The translations under genes and the position numbers were made by a program. From Paenibacillus sp. DMB5 (GTDB lineage Bacteria; Bacillota; Bacilli; Paenibacillales; Paenibacillaceae), in the NCBI RefSeq assembly GCF_001517085.1, contig NZ_LRAC01000037.1, positions 1 to 64,000 on the forward strand: 64,000 bases of DNA. The letters run 5' to 3'. Below the pieces are notes generated by a model. That model searched no databases and was not told the DNA's origin. It saw only the letters and a program-made list of their open reading frames with translations. Shown in pieces: positions 1 to 9,811 of the stretch. Each line of letters opens with the position of its first letter. The first letter of the stretch is position 1.

Positions 1-21
1 TTCCTCTTGATGGCGGACTCG

Positions 22-178
22 GGACGGGGATATGGCTCATTTAATGGGATTTTTCCCCTTTAATGACGAGCTTAGGACGGGGATATGGCTCATTTAATGG
101 GATTTTTCCCTTTAATGGCGGGCTCGGGACGGGGATATGGCTCATTTAATGGGATTTTTCCCTTTAAAGGGCGACGAA
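22..178. repeat. 52-bp tandem repeat array A
   Basis: Three near-identical direct repeats begin at 22, 75 and 127, so the period is 53 then 52 bp; the first copy has one extra C. Each unit contains the hairpin core AATGGGATTTTTCCCTTTAA (stem GGGA/TCCC, loop TTTT) followed by a G-rich spacer. The array may begin left of the window. It shares period and core with the arrays near 18.7 and 36.7 kb. No reading frame is credible across it. Confidence 0.85.
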
Positions 179-205
179 CGTACACCCGGGTCTGACGCAC
201 TCTAA

Positions 206-255
206 GCCAGCACAAACAGCAACCAGTCCGCAGACAAGTTGCTGTTTGTGCTGGC
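206..255. repeat. Perfect 18-bp inverted repeat (hairpin)
   Basis: Arms at 206-223 and 238-255 are exact reverse complements of 18 bp, separated by a 14-base loop. No T-run follows on either side, so it is not a standard intrinsic terminator. It lies between repeat array A and the 37-bp array. No gene is visible from 179 to 398. Confidence 0.8.
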
Positions 256-398
256 ACATCGCGTTGAGCAGAACATAATGTTAGTTTTAACAATAAGCTC
301 ATCCCTTACTCTTGCGAAACACTGCCGGTTAACTCCGGACCGGTTCAGCTCCGCCGTACACTGCAGCTTACCTGGCAAACAACAGCGAGCACCACAAA

Positions 399-584
399 CT
401 ACCTCTGACGATCACAGCTATCAGAACACGGTTAACTACTTCTGACGAATCCAGTTATCCGAGCACCACCAACTACCTCTGACGATCACAGCTATCAAAA
501 CACCGTTAACTAACTCTGAGAAATCACAGCTATCCGAACACCGACAGCTACCTCTGACGCTCAGCTCTTCGGCACCACCCGCAT
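399..584. repeat. 37-bp tandem repeat array
   Basis: Five degenerate units start with CTACCTCTGACG or a close variant at 399, 436, 473, 510 and 548, giving periods of 37, 37, 37 and 38 bp. Units 1 and 3 are most alike. The period is not a multiple of three, which argues against coding. I see no gene or signal from 585 to 813. Confidence 0.75.
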
Positions 585-813
585 TGTAACAAACTAAATA
601 CCTGCTGCTCCGGCCCGGCATCTTCAGCCAAAACCAGTGCTATCCCCCGTTGTCGCAGCAGCACAGCCCCCTAGCCAAGCCTCATTCTTACTCTACCGCC
701 ACTTCTGCAGCAAGCCCAACCAATGCAATACTAACTGCCCGTTTTCAGCACTATCAACCAACCGTACCTGCCGGGCCTCAAAAAGCCAGGTCCCTTATTT
801 ACGATTATTGCTC

Positions 814-1866
814 TCACACGATCCGGTTCATTACCGCCGCAGCCTCTTCTTCCGTGATAAGATGCCGGCTAAGCGGCTCGAATCCTGCTTCACGCATACC
901 CCTGACTACCAGCCTCGCGATCTCAACAGCTCCTGCTTCTGTGAAATGGGTATTATCCTGAGCGCCCTCAGGCAGGTTAACATATTGACCCGGCTCTGCC
1001 CACAAGAACACCTGCTTGGTGCGCTCTTCCCCCAGCTCTTCGAAATAAGCTTTGCTCAGGCCCGCAAGGTCTATGAAAGGCACCTTCTCCCGCAAGGCAA
1101 GCTGCCGCATGGCCTCAATGTAAGCCCCGTGTGTATTCCGGATACTCCCGTCTGCCTCGAAGAAGCGCCGGTGCATCGGGGATACCAGCACAGGATGGGC
1201 CTCCTTTTCCCTCGCAAGATTGATATACTGCTGCAGATAATGCGGATAGGTAGTAAACGGCCCGGCTCCGTCCTCTGTTTCCTTTTCGTCATTATGGGCA
1301 AACTGAATCAGCAGGAAATCACCTTTGCGCAGCTTCTTCGCAATCCGGGTCAAGCGGTCCTCCTGAATAAAGCTCCCGGCACTTCTCCCGGAGCAGGCAT
1401 GATTGGCGGTAGCAAGCCCGTCCTTCAGAAACAGACCAAGCATCTGCCCCCAGCCGGAATACGGGTACTTCGACGAGGCCTGATCCGTAACGGTGGAGTC
1501 TCCGGCCAGGAAAAGAGTTGGAATATCTGCATTCCGCCTGATCTCCACCTGCTCCATTACAGCCCCTGCTCCAGAGGCAAGCATTAGCTGGCCGCTGTTA
1601 ACATGAACAGAAAAGGAAGCCGTCACCTGCCTTGGAGCTTCGGCATTTTGCTGCAGCAGCCTGAGATGTCCTACTCCTTCACGCAGGGCAGTTATACTCT
1701 CCTGAGCCTCAATGCTTATCTTTACAGCAACCTGGTAATTGCCATTCGGCACATCCATCAGCAGCGTGGGCACAGCAGGTGAATAATAATCCCCCGGCCA
1801 GGAGTCCCGCAAATCCTCATTTCCGGACAGCCCCGGCGCAGCAGCATAACCGCTTCCGCGGCCCAT
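814..1866 (-). CDS. Rhamnogalacturonan acetylesterase-like SGNH/GDSL hydrolase
   Basis: This is a SGNH-fold esterase of the kind that removes acetyl groups from pectin rhamnogalacturonan. The family blocks are visible: GDSTV with the nucleophile serine (about residue 123), FAHNDEKE (block III) and DNTHFTEAG with the catalytic Asp/His near the C-terminus. No signal peptide is seen. The first ATG in this frame (1866) has no good ribosome binding site. The same frame continues upstream through a TAA at 1872-1870 to an ATG at 1914 preceded by AAGGGT, and the 14 codons between look like the N-terminus of this family. The gene may therefore carry a nonsense codon, or translation may start late. Identification as an esterase is firm; substrate is inferred. 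Confidence 0.8.
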   Translation of the reverse strand: MGRGSGYAAAPGLSGNEDLRDSWPGDYYSPAVPTLLMDVPNGNYQVAVKISIEAQESITALREGVGHLRLLQQNAEAPRQVTASFSVHVNSGQLMLASGAGAVMEQVEIRRNADIPTLFLAGDSTVTDQASSKYPYSGWGQMLGLFLKDGLATANHACSGRSAGSFIQEDRLTRIAKKLRKGDFLLIQFAHNDEKETEDGAGPFTTYPHYLQQYINLAREKEAHPVLVSPMHRRFFEADGSIRNTHGAYIEAMRQLALREKVPFIDLAGLSKAYFEELGEERTKQVFLWAEPGQYVNLPEGAQDNTHFTEAGAVEIARLVVRGMREAGFEPLSRHLITEEEAAAVMNRIV

Positions 1867-1914
1867 ATCTTATGTAACACCGGCTTCCGGTACGTAAGTA
1901 CAGCTGAATTTCAT

Positions 1915-2223
1915 TTTTTATCCAACCCTTCATTCATCATTATTCCAATTTACTCATTTTAACAGGAACGGCTCCGCTGCGGCAGCAAGATTACTCATGC
2001 TTATGTTCGGGCGAAGTCCCGCTCTCAACCCGGCATATATATCTTTTGAAACCTCCTTCCCGTATTAACCGTAACTTTTACAAACAGGTTCTAAATCGTG
2101 ATTATTGGGCAAACTGATGTATCATACCTGAGTAGAAAATGAGTTTAACGGGTATTAGTCCAGTAAATCGAAGCTTATGTGCCACATAAAAAGACACCGC
2201 ACAGCAGAGAGGAGAAATCATTA
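1915..2223. other. Intergenic region between divergent genes
   Basis: This stretch of about 300 bp separates the minus-strand esterase from the plus-strand Ca2+ ATPase and must hold both promoters. I could not assign convincing -35/-10 pairs. A Shine-Dalgarno-like AAGGAGG on the minus strand near 2055 is followed only by a three-codon frame. No gene is supported. Confidence 0.4.
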
Positions 2224-4889
2224 GTGGAGTATTACCGCAAAAGTGTATCAGACAGCTTACAGGAGCAGCAGAGCTCGGCAAAAGGGCTCACCTCAGCCGA
2301 AGTCCAGAAGCGGCTTGAACAGGACGGCTACAATGAAATCAAGGGCCGGGACAGGGACCCCATATGGAAGCTTTTCCTGGAAAACTTCAAAGACCCGATG
2401 GTGGTCGTGCTGCTGATTGCAGCTGCCGTCCAGATCTTTATGGGACATGTCATGGAATCGCTAATTATCTTCCTCGTCCTGATCCTCAATGCCGTAATCA
2501 GTGTCATTCAGACCCGTAAAGCGGAAAGCTCACTGGCTGCACTGCAGCAGATGTCCGCACCTGAAGCCAAGGTACTGCGGGATGGAGCACCCCGGACCGT
2601 TCCGGCCCGCGAGCTAGTCCGCGGTGATATCGTTATTCTCGAAGCCGGAGATTTCGTTCCTGCAGACGGCCGGATCATCGAATCCGGAAGCCTTAAGATC
2701 AATGAAGGTATGCTGACCGGGGAATCCGAGGCTGTTGAAAAGCATACCAACACCATTGACCAGGAGGCTCCGCTCGGCGACCGCCGCAATATGGCGTTCA
2801 GCGGTTCCCTGGTGGTTTACGGACGCGGTGTTTTTCTCGTAACTGGTACTGCCCTGACCACTGAAATAGGTAAAATCGCCGAGCTGCTCGAAAGCGCCGA
2901 AGCCAAACAGACGCCGCTGCAGCGCAAGCTCGAGGCATTCAGTAAACAGCTCGGTATTGCTATTCTGATACTGTCGGTCATTATCTTCGGTATCCAGGCC
3001 GGCCGTGTATGGCTGTCTGATACTAACGTTGATACTACTGAAGCCATATTCAACGCTCTGATGTTTGCTGTCGCTGTTGCGGTAGCCGCTATTCCTGAAG
3101 CGCTCTCCTCCATCGTGACGATTGTCTTGTCTGTAGGCACGAACAAGATGGCCAAGCAGAATGCGATTATCCGCAAGCTGCCGGCTGTTGAGGCGCTCGG
3201 CTCGGCCGGCGTCATCTGTACCGATAAAACCGGTACCCTCACCCAGAATAAAATGACGGTTGTCGATTATTATCTGCCGGAGGGACAGAAGGACCAGTTC
3301 AAGCTTGAACATCATGAATGGTCCCCGGAAGCCCGCAGGCTGCTGCATATTGCCGTTCTCTGTAACGACTCGAATATCAATGAAGAGGGCAAGGAGCTGG
3401 GTGACCCGACAGAGGTTGCTCTGATCGCCTTCAGTAACAGCCTGGATAAGGATTACCGGGAAATCCGCGATAACTTCCCCCGGGAAGCAGAGCTCCCGTT
3501 TGACTCCGAACGTAAACTGATGAGTACCCTGCATACGTTTGGCGGACAAAAGAAAATGATCACCAAGGGCGGACCGGATGTGCTCTTTAGCGTATGTTCG
3601 CATGTGCTGATCGATGAAAAGGAAGTGCCGTTTACAGAGGAGCTGCGTGAACGGTTCATTAAAGTCAATGAGGATTTCTCCAACAGGGCACTGCGTGTTC
3701 TGGCGTATGCCTACAAAACTGTACCGAATACCACTACACAAATTACGCTTGAGGATGAAAAAAATCTGGTGCTAGTTGGATTAACTGCGATGATTGACCC
3801 TCCGCGTGAAGCGGTCTACAGCGCCATCGCTGAATCTAAAAACGCCGGTATCCGCACGATCATGATCACCGGCGACCACAAAACCACTGCCCAGGCAATC
3901 GGCCGCGACATTGGACTGATGAGCAAAACGGATATTGCCATCACCGGCCAGGAACTGGATGCCATGTCCGATACAGAGCTCGACAACAAGCTGGAGCAGA
4001 TCGGCGTATACGCCCGCGTCTCTCCGGAGAACAAGATCCGGATTGTCCGTGCATGGCAGCGTAAAGGTAAAATCACAGCCATGACCGGCGACGGCGTAAA
4101 TGATGCCCCTGCGCTGAAGCAGCAGATATCGGCGTCGCGATGGGCAGCGGGACCGATGTTGCCAAGGACGCAGCTGCGATGATTCTGACCGATGATAACT
4201 TTGTCTCGATTGTTAACGCAGTCTCTGTAGGCCGGACGGTGTTCGACAATATCAAAAAGGCGATCGCCTATCTGTTCTCGGGCAACCTGGGTGCGATTAT
4301 CGCTATCCTGTTCGCCCTGATCTTCGACTGGATCAATCCGTTCACAGCGATTCAGCTGCTGTTCATCAACCTGGCTAATGACTCTCTCCCTGCGATCGCC
4401 CTGGGAATGGAAAAAGCCGAGCCGAATGTGATGAGCAGAAAGCCGAGAGAGCTTAATGAAGGCATCTTCTCCGGCGGCCTGATGCAGGCGATCATTACCC
4501 GCGGTGTTCTTATCGGAGCAGCGGTTATTGTCTCCCTGTACCTTGGTCTTCAGCATTCCGATGAAATGGGTGTAGCGATGGCTTTCACCACGCTGATTTT
4601 GTCCCGTACGCTTCAGACTTTTGCCGCGCGCTCCAATACCCAGACTTCGATTGAAGCCGGCTTCTTCAGCAACAAATATGTGATTGGAGCCGTCCTGGTC
4701 TGCTTCGCCTTCTACGGTGTTGCAGTACTGCCGGGAATCAGACAAATCTTCTCCATTCCGGATACGTTCGGGATGTCCGACTGGCTGACGGCAACAGGCC
4801 TGGCCGTCGGCGCCGTTGTCCTGATGGAGCTGACCAAGCTGATCCGCAGAGCCTTCGGAGCCAAGACAGCGGAAAGTGCCCAGGCCTGA
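2224..4889 (+). pseudogene. P-type Ca2+-transporting ATPase, single-base frameshift
   Basis: The product is a P2-type cation ATPase that would pump Ca2+ across the membrane using ATP; about 888 residues if the frame is repaired, normal for the family. Visible motifs are TGES (about residue 165), the PEAL helix (about 290), phosphorylation loop CTDKTGTLT (Asp about 334) and the hinge MTGDGVNDAPALK (about 620). Just after the hinge the frame breaks: at 4122/4123 one G is missing, so CAG-GCA-GAT reads CAG-CAG-ATA. The rest, starting GVAMGSGTDVAKDAA with the C-terminal membrane helices, continues in the next frame to 4889. I prefer the GTG at 2224, nine bases after AGAGAGGAG, over the GTG at 2179. 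The break looks like a sequencing error rather than decay, since both halves are otherwise intact. Confidence 0.88.
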
Positions 4890-4931
4890 GGATAGAGCCG
4901 GACACGCCATAGCATTAAAAGATAGACAGCA

Positions 4932-4969
4932 CAGCGCTGCTCCTGCCTGCGGGAGCGGCGCTGTTTTTT
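4932..4969 (+). terminator. Intrinsic terminator after Ca2+ ATPase
   Basis: A GC-rich stem (CAGCGC-TGCTCC pairing with GGGAGC-GGCGCTG, loop about 7 nt) is followed by TTTTTT. It lies 43 bp after the ATPase stop. Confidence 0.85.
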
Positions 4970-5029
4970 GCAGACGGGTGTGATAAAGTAGCAGTCAGAT
5001 ACTATTCCTGCAAGGAGGCCACAACAGCT

Positions 5030-5911
5030 ATGGATATGTCCGCAGGCACCTACGGCTTCCGGTTCGCCGAAGATAAAGAGCTTACGCTGTGCGTGCTGTA
5101 TGCCGCCGGCTGTGATTCCATTACCACCCCGGCCTACCGCTGGGACGGACTGGAGCGGACAGACGGCCCGCTTCTGCTGTTCCAGTACACCCTCTCCGGC
5201 GAGGGTGTGTTTGAGTCCGGGAGCCGGACTTACCGGGTCGCCGCCGGACAGGCTTTTTTGGCGGAGATTCCCGGACCCCACCGTTATTATTATGACCCGG
5301 AGGCTTCGGAGCCGTGGGAATTCATGTTCCTGCTGTTCCGTCCCGAGCTGATTCTGCCCCACTGGCGCAAATTTCTGCGCGAAGCCGGGGAGGTACCTCA
5401 TCTGCCTGCCGACTGCGCGCCGATCCGGCTGCTGAAGCTGATTGTCGCCGATGCGGCAGCAGGCCGGATCTCCGACCCGCTGATTGCTTCCTCCTCTATC
5501 TACCAGTTCATGACCGAGCTGGCCAGGATGCAGGTGACGTCTCTGCGGGACAAGGATAACTGGTCTGATAACGTAAGGCGGGCAGCCGAATATATAGAGC
5601 AGCACTATGCACAGATGATCAGCGTCGATCAGCTGTCAGAGCATGTGGGCCTGTCCAAATACCATCTGATCCGCCGGTTTTCGGCCAGTACCGGACTGAC
5701 ACCCGGTGCATATCTGACCCGTGTCCGCACGGAGAAAGCCATGGAGCTGCTCCGGGGAACCAGCCTCAGCATCGAAGCCATCGCCGCACGGATAGGCTAT
5801 TCCAGCGGAAGCTATTTCATCAAGGCCTTCCGCGGGCTGACCGGGCTGACGCCGGGAGAATTCCGCAGCGGAGGCGAGAGTCTGACCTACCGCAGGCTGT
5901 TCTTCGATTAA
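5030..5911 (+). CDS. AraC-family transcriptional regulator
   Basis: A 293-residue AraC/XylS-type regulator. The N-terminal half (about 1-165) is the cupin-like sugar-sensing domain with GEGVFESG and a PGPHRYYY stretch. The C-terminal 100 residues hold two helix-turn-helix motifs, the second being IEAIAARIGYSSGSYFIKAF followed by TGLTPGEFR. CAAGGAGG lies 12 bases upstream of the ATG. The gene runs in the same direction as the GH27 gene that follows after 115 bp, so it probably controls that gene in response to a galactoside. Target and ligand are inferred from position only. Confidence 0.9.
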   Translation: MDMSAGTYGFRFAEDKELTLCVLYAAGCDSITTPAYRWDGLERTDGPLLLFQYTLSGEGVFESGSRTYRVAAGQAFLAEIPGPHRYYYDPEASEPWEFMFLLFRPELILPHWRKFLREAGEVPHLPADCAPIRLLKLIVADAAAGRISDPLIASSSIYQFMTELARMQVTSLRDKDNWSDNVRRAAEYIEQHYAQMISVDQLSEHVGLSKYHLIRRFSASTGLTPGAYLTRVRTEKAMELLRGTSLSIEAIAARIGYSSGSYFIKAFRGLTGLTPGEFRSGGESLTYRRLFFD

Positions 5912-5920
5912 CCGTCAACC

Positions 5921-5964
5921 GCAATATAGTGCTATTTGGCTTGTAAGATTACTATAGATATTGC
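5921..5964. promoter_or_regulatory. Imperfect inverted repeat upstream of GH27 gene
   Basis: GCAATATAGT (5921-5930) is repeated in inverted form as ACTATAGATATTGC (5951-5964), the second arm carrying four extra bases. It lies in the 115-bp gap between the AraC gene and the alpha-galactosidase, where an AraC-type operator and promoter are expected. Function is inferred. Confidence 0.35.
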
Positions 5965-6026
5965 GAATCTCCTACCTTATGATGATCTTAATAAGAGCAA
6001 TAATCCATCAGTAAAGGAGATTCACA

Positions 6027-7301
6027 ATGACACATAAGCTTGCAGCACCTACTCCTCCGCTCGGCTGGAACAGCTGGGACTGTTACGGTGCAGCCGTAAC
6101 GGAAGCCGAAATACGCGGTAACGCAGAATATATGGCGGAGCATCTTAAAGACTACGGCTGGAACTACATCACTGTTGATATTCAGTGGTATGAGCCTTAC
6201 GCCAACTCCTCCCAATACCGGCCGTTCGTCCCGCTGGTCATGGATGAATATTCACGGCTGTTGCCTGCCGAGAACCGCTTCCCTTCGGCAGCCGGCGGCC
6301 AGGGCTTCAAGCCGCTTGCCGATTACGTGCACAGCCTCGGGCTGAAATTCGGTATCCATATTATGCGCGGTATTCCGCGGCAGGCTGCCCATGCCGGCAC
6401 GGCATTGCTCGGTACAACCGCAACGGCACGCGACATCGCCCACACCAACTCCATCTGCCCTTGGAATACGGATATGTACGGAGTGGACGCCTCGAAGGAA
6501 GGCGCTCAGGCCTATTACGATTCGCTCTTTGAGCTGTACGCACAGTGGGGCGTCGATCTGGTCAAGGTGGATGACATCGCCGCTTCCAGACTGTATGACA
6601 CCCATCAGCCGGAGATTGCCCTGATCTCCAAGGCCATCGAGCGCAGCGGCCGGCCGATGGTGCTGAGCCTGTCACCGGGCCCGGCTCCGGTGGAATACGC
6701 CGATTTCTTCGTAGAGCACGCTAACATGTGGCGGGTCACGGATGATTTTTGGGATCTGTGGCCGCTGCTGCTGGACATGTTCGACCGCTGCCGCAAGTGG
6801 CAGGGCGTACCCGGGGACGGCAGCTGGCCGGACTGCGATATGCTGCCGCTCGGCCATATCGGCATCCGTTCCGTGGACGGCGGCGGCGCAGACCGCTGGA
6901 CCCGGTTCACGCGTGACGAGCAGCTGACGATGATGTCGCTCTGGAGCATTTTCCGCTCGCCGCTCATCTTCGGCGGCGAGCTGCGCGACAATGACGAGTG
7001 GACACTGTCATTGCTGACCAACCGCGAAGTGCTGCGCATCCAGCAGGAGAGCCACGGCGCCAGAGAAGCCCTCTGCAAGGGCGATCTCATCGTGTGGACT
7101 GCCGCACACAACGACGGCACCCGTTATGCTGCGGTGTTCAACACGGGCGAGAGCCCGCTGCAGGTGGAGCTGGCCCTTGAAGAGATCGGCCTGAGCGCAG
7201 CAGCCGGTACGGAGCTGTGGAGCGGTGAAGCGGCTGAGCTGGCCGCAGGCACACTTAAGACAACCGTACCGCCGCATGGCGTAAGATTGTATAGCTTTTA
7301 A
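6027..7301 (+). CDS. GH27 alpha-galactosidase-like glycoside hydrolase
   Basis: A 424-residue GH27 retaining hydrolase, probably releasing terminal alpha-galactose from oligosaccharides in the cytoplasm (no signal peptide). The N-terminal PPLGWNSWDCYG signature is typical. The VDLVKVDD segment (about 176-183) carries the nucleophile Asp, and WRVTDDFWD (about 235-243) supplies the expected acid/base Asp. The final 90 residues form the usual beta-sandwich. AAAGGAG lies eight bases before the ATG. It follows an AraC gene and is convergent with a GH2 gene, so this is probably a small galactoside-use locus. GH27 also contains isomaltodextranases and arabinopyranosidases, so the substrate is not certain. 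Confidence 0.88.
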   Translation: MTHKLAAPTPPLGWNSWDCYGAAVTEAEIRGNAEYMAEHLKDYGWNYITVDIQWYEPYANSSQYRPFVPLVMDEYSRLLPAENRFPSAAGGQGFKPLADYVHSLGLKFGIHIMRGIPRQAAHAGTALLGTTATARDIAHTNSICPWNTDMYGVDASKEGAQAYYDSLFELYAQWGVDLVKVDDIAASRLYDTHQPEIALISKAIERSGRPMVLSLSPGPAPVEYADFFVEHANMWRVTDDFWDLWPLLLDMFDRCRKWQGVPGDGSWPDCDMLPLGHIGIRSVDGGGADRWTRFTRDEQLTMMSLWSIFRSPLIFGGELRDNDEWTLSLLTNREVLRIQQESHGAREALCKGDLIVWTAAHNDGTRYAAVFNTGESPLQVELALEEIGLSAAAGTELWSGEAAELAAGTLKTTVPPHGVRLYSF

Positions 7302-7308
7302 TTAAAGA

Positions 7309-7355
7309 GGTATCCCGCAAGCCGTCAGCCGGCGGCCCGGGATACCCCTTTTTTT
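7309..7355 (+). terminator. Terminator between convergent GH27 and GH2 genes
   Basis: GGTATCCCG pairs exactly with CGGGATACC and is followed by CCTTTTTTT on the plus strand. On the minus strand the stem is followed by TCTTTAATT, so it may also serve the GH2 gene, which ends at 7366. Confidence 0.85.
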
Positions 7356-7365
7356 GACGCAACCG

Positions 7366-9677
7366 TTACCTTACATTAATGATCAGCTGTGCCGCATACA
7401 TTCCCTCCGAGTAGGCTGACAACACGATGCGCCCCTTCTCACCACTCAGCCGGATGGCCGTGCTGAGACAGCCGCGGTACAAATGCATCCAATTGCGGTC
7501 ATACGGCTCGCTTGAGCTAAGGTCGCCATTGTCCACAGCAATGATCTCAGCCGGGCCTTCGACCTCAAAGGTTACCTTGGAGCTGTCGCGGAATACCGGC
7601 ACACCATCAGCATCTACTGCCCGGACAGTGAGCAGCTTTTGCGATACGTTATCCGCATCCAGAGTGACTGCCTCCTGATCAAAGGCCAGCCTGACCGCCG
7701 GCCCAGCCGTCTTCAGCTCATATCGGCTCACTTCTTCGCCGCCGATAAAGCCTCTTACTGTAATCGTACCGGGCTGATAAGGCAGATACCCGGTAATCAT
7801 CCGGCCCGGGTAGGCAGCCGGCTTGCCCACATGAAATCTTTTACCGTTTAAATCAAGTGTGACCTCCTCGCAGTTCGTAGCAATCATGTACGAAATCACG
7901 GTCTTGTTGAACTGCGGGAAGTTCCAGTGGCCGGCATATCGCGGCGTATCCCAGTGCTCCTTGGTCCCCTCATCCTGCAGGGAATAATCCATGACGGCCA
8001 GATAAACCATTGGCTTATCAGACCAGTAGCTTTCATAGAGGTAGGACAGCGGCTTGCGCTCATTATTCGTATAGAACAGCGAGCCTGCCCAGCCTTTTGC
8101 CGGATACCCCATAGACTCCCCAAGGTAATCAATCCCGGTCCACAGCATCCCGCCGATCACATAATCGTGCTGCTCCACATCCATCCAGGGGATATCGGCC
8201 GTAAAGTTCTGCATCTGCTCGCGGTGGCCGCGGAAAAACTGATACGTCTCCGTCCCCAGAATCAGCTTATCCGGCAAGGCTTCGTGAATCTCGGGATACC
8301 ATTGCTCCTGGTAATTGCAGCAGATCACATCGACGATTTCCCCGATCCGGCGGATCCGCTCGACCCGTTCGGCCACATCATAAATTTCCGTATCATCCGC
8401 TTCATCAACAAACTGCTGGATATCCTCTATTTTGGACACGTCGACATTGCTCTCATATTTAAAATGCGGATTCATCGCATACGACACCGGCCGCGTATTA
8501 TCCATCGTCAGCAGATGCCCTTTCAGCATCTTCAGAATATTCAGCATGGAAGCCTGCCCCTGATGCTCCACCTCATTGCCGACACCCCACATAAAGATGC
8601 ACGGATGATTCCGGTCCCGCTTCACCATCCCCTCCAGATCGCGCTGCCACTCGGTCTCGAAGTAACGTCCATAAGCCCCGCCGGTCCATTTGTCAAAAGG
8701 CTCCTCGTACACCAGCAGGCCCAGCTCATCACACAGGTCCAGTAACTCTGCCATAAAAATATGGTGGGAGGTGCGGATCGCATTACAGCCGATTTTTTGA
8801 AGGCAAGCAGCCGGTCCTTCCAGATCTCCGCCGTTACAGCCGTTCCGAGACAGCCTGCATCCTGGTGGATACACAGCCCTTTTATCTTGGTTGATTGGCC
8901 GTTGATGTACATCCCCTTATGCGGAACCATCCTGATCTCCCGGATACCGACGTTCAGGCCGTAACGGTCAACAGCTTCATTTCCCTGGAAAAGCGACAGC
9001 TCCAGACGGTACAAATGCGGCTCCTGCGGACTCCACAGCTTCGCTGACGGAACCTCAAACCGGATAACGCCCTGATCGTCGGACTCTTCCGTGTAAGAGG
9101 TGTCTGCATCTGCATCCGAGAGAACGGCTTTTACGCGGGCTGTTGTGCCGGTTTTTACAGTGACAATACCTTTCCCGTCTTCAATTTCCGTTGTTACTTG
9201 AATTTCATAAGGCACCAGATGATTCTGCGGCAGCTCCAGCAGCTTAACATTACGGTAAATGCCTGCACCCGAATACCACCGGTCCGCCGGGAATACGGTG
9301 TTATCCACCTTAACCTGAATCAGGTTATCGCCCTCATGAATCAGGTTCGTTATATCCAGCTCAAAGCTGGTGTAGCCGTATTTGTGGCCGCCCGCCTCCT
9401 TGCCGTTGATCCAGACCGTACTGTTTTCATAGATTCCGCCAAAATGCAGCTTATACACATACCCTTCCTTAATCGGGCTGATCGGGAGCTGTTTTCTGTA
9501 CCACCCGGTTCCCCAGCGGTCCCTGAAGCCCTGAGCCTCTCCCTGCTTCATCTGTGTATTTACCGGAGCGGTGATCGCCCAGTCATGCGGCAGCTTTACG
9601 GGTGCAAAATTTCCGTCCTCAGGCTGCTGCAGGGTGAATTCCCAGCCGTCCATGATTTTGGTTTCAAGCCTGCTCAT
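7366..9677 (-). pseudogene. GH2 beta-galactosidase, single-base frameshift
   Basis: A GH2 beta-galactosidase of about 770 residues if repaired. The N-terminal part (from the ATG at 9677) has the jelly-roll with KLPHDWAI and YRKQLP. The TIM barrel has SHH, the acid/base motif WGVGNEVEHQG and a later GTETYQ carrying the probable nucleophile Glu. The frame breaks in an A run (T6 on the plus strand at 8793-8798): seven As would join LLAFK directly to KIGCNAIRTSHH, which is the expected family sequence. Both halves are otherwise full and conserved. No signal peptide, so cytoplasmic. It is divergent from the AraC gene at 9812, its probable regulator. GH2 beta-glucuronidases are the main alternative. 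Confidence 0.87.
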
Positions 9678-9703
9678 TGTGTTGTACCATCCTTTATTTA
9701 TAT

Positions 9704-9719
9704 TTGTAAGCGCTCAACA
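9704..9719. promoter_or_regulatory. Possible cre (CcpA) site
   Basis: TTGTAAGCGCTCAACA resembles the catabolite-responsive element consensus WTGNAANCGNWNNCA but has its final CA shifted by one base. It lies 27 bp upstream of the GH2 start, where CcpA repression would make sense. Only a pattern match. Confidence 0.4.
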
Positions 9720-9811
9720 AACTTTGTTATATTTATATTGTAGTGATGTTATTCCCTGCGAACAATCTAAGGATATTCATAAAAACATTAAAATATTAAG
9801 GTCGTGGTCCT

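Noticed and set aside
399-584. CRISPR array
   Set aside because: Units are contiguous and degenerate, with no unique spacers; the same holds for the arrays at 22 and 18653. No cas genes are present.
637-1587. Long plus-strand frame opposite the acetylesterase
   Set aside because: It is antisense to a clear SGNH hydrolase with conserved motifs, and its translation has no recognisable family pattern.
4110-4140. Programmed frameshift in the P-type ATPase, as known for E. coli copA
   Set aside because: There is no slippery heptamer at the break, and the full ATPase needs the shift rather than a short alternative product; one missing G is simpler.
2614-4910. Minus-strand frames opposite the Ca2+ ATPase
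   Set aside because: Shadow frames of a conserved gene; no ribosome site or domain.
8785-8805. Transcriptional slippage on the A6 run as a way to make full GH2
   Set aside because: Six As is short for efficient slippage, and the same one-base loss occurs in four other genes.
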